Assembly (NCBI GenBank): GCA_964441735.1
Contig: CAYTVB010000023.1
Span: 1-27,039, forward strand
Reading direction: 5' to 3'
Source: JASMTM01 sp964441735
GTDB lineage: Bacteria > Thermotogota > Thermotogae > Petrotogales > Kosmotogaceae
Length of the DNA stretch: 27,039 bases
This document shows positions 26,972-27,039 of this stretch, piece by piece (position 1 is the first letter of the stretch; every line of letters starts with the position of its first letter). A program made the translations under genes and the position numbers. The notes under the pieces are model-generated. The model made no database searches and was not told the DNA's origin. It saw nothing but the letters and a program-made list of their open reading frames with translations.

Positions 26972-27039
26972 TGTCCGAGGTATACCTCAGAAATTATCCC
27001 TCTCACAGAACCGTACGTACGGGCCTCGTATACGGCTCC
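26958..27039 (-). mobile_element. Group II intron, 3' end only (domains V and VI), continues past window
   Basis: On the minus strand 27038-27008 reads as domain V: GAGCCGTAT, a short apical stem ACG/CGT, then ACGTACGGTTC, with the AGC triad and the usual bulge sequence. The apical part is three bases shorter than the 34-nt standard and lacks a GNRA loop. Domain VI follows: GAGAGGG pairs with CCCT-A-CTC, leaving A26964 bulged as branch point, and the tip is CTGAGG-TATA-CCTCGG. The intron should end at 26958 (CGAT), with the branch A seven bases from the end, as is standard. The reverse transcriptase and the remainder lie outside. Confidence 0.85.

Noticed and set aside
26972..27039. Integron attC site or REP-like repeat at the window end
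   Set aside because: The sequence fits group II intron domains V and VI in detail, including the bulged branch-point A.

Overview
The window looks like a low-GC member of the Thermotogota (Thermotogae). The partial tyrS start resembles Thermotoga TyrRS, the iron-sulfur genes run sufC-B-D-S-U without sufE, and SD-like G-rich ribosome sites and TTG/GTG starts are common. The family is not decidable from the sequence alone; low-GC lineages such as Petrotogaceae or Kosmotogaceae are guesses.

Layout. 1-345 (minus): secG followed by the first 27 codons of tyrS, translationally coupled and driven by a clear sigma-A-type promoter. 437-2439 (plus): a TPR protein and a small acidic coiled-coil protein that overlap by ATGA. 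2506-16024 (plus): one long transcription unit with a consensus promoter, a leader of about 180 nt with a possible hairpin, four large exported proteins (1688, 603, 1248 and 479 aa) and a class I aminotransferase, closed by an intrinsic terminator. The four exported proteins share modules: a short N-terminal 'FPxV...ENGK' domain in all four, VWA domains in three, a DxDLYV (DUF2135-like) beta domain in three, a calcium-type FG-GAP-like tail in two, and tandem Ig-like repeats in the first. They look like one co-evolved envelope or periplasmic assembly with no function known to me. This is the best candidate in the window for an undescribed system.

16096-21070 (minus): the sufCBDSU operon for Fe-S cluster assembly. 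It is divergent from a DUF368 (PopT-type undecaprenyl-phosphate translocase) gene at about 21184-22011. The shared control region carries a perfect inverted repeat, and the DUF368 promoter position argues for a non-canonical ATT start. 22014-26176 (minus): recJ with a long helicase-like C-terminal extension, a small unknown gene, a ruvX/yqgF gene with a C-terminal extension, and a tRNA-Arg(CCG). The end of the ruvX coding region runs 23 nt into the tRNA.

26282-26971 (plus): an RsuA-family pseudouridine synthase, possibly leaderless. Its last codons and stop come from the 3' end (domains V and VI) of a group II intron inserted antisense, which continues beyond the window.
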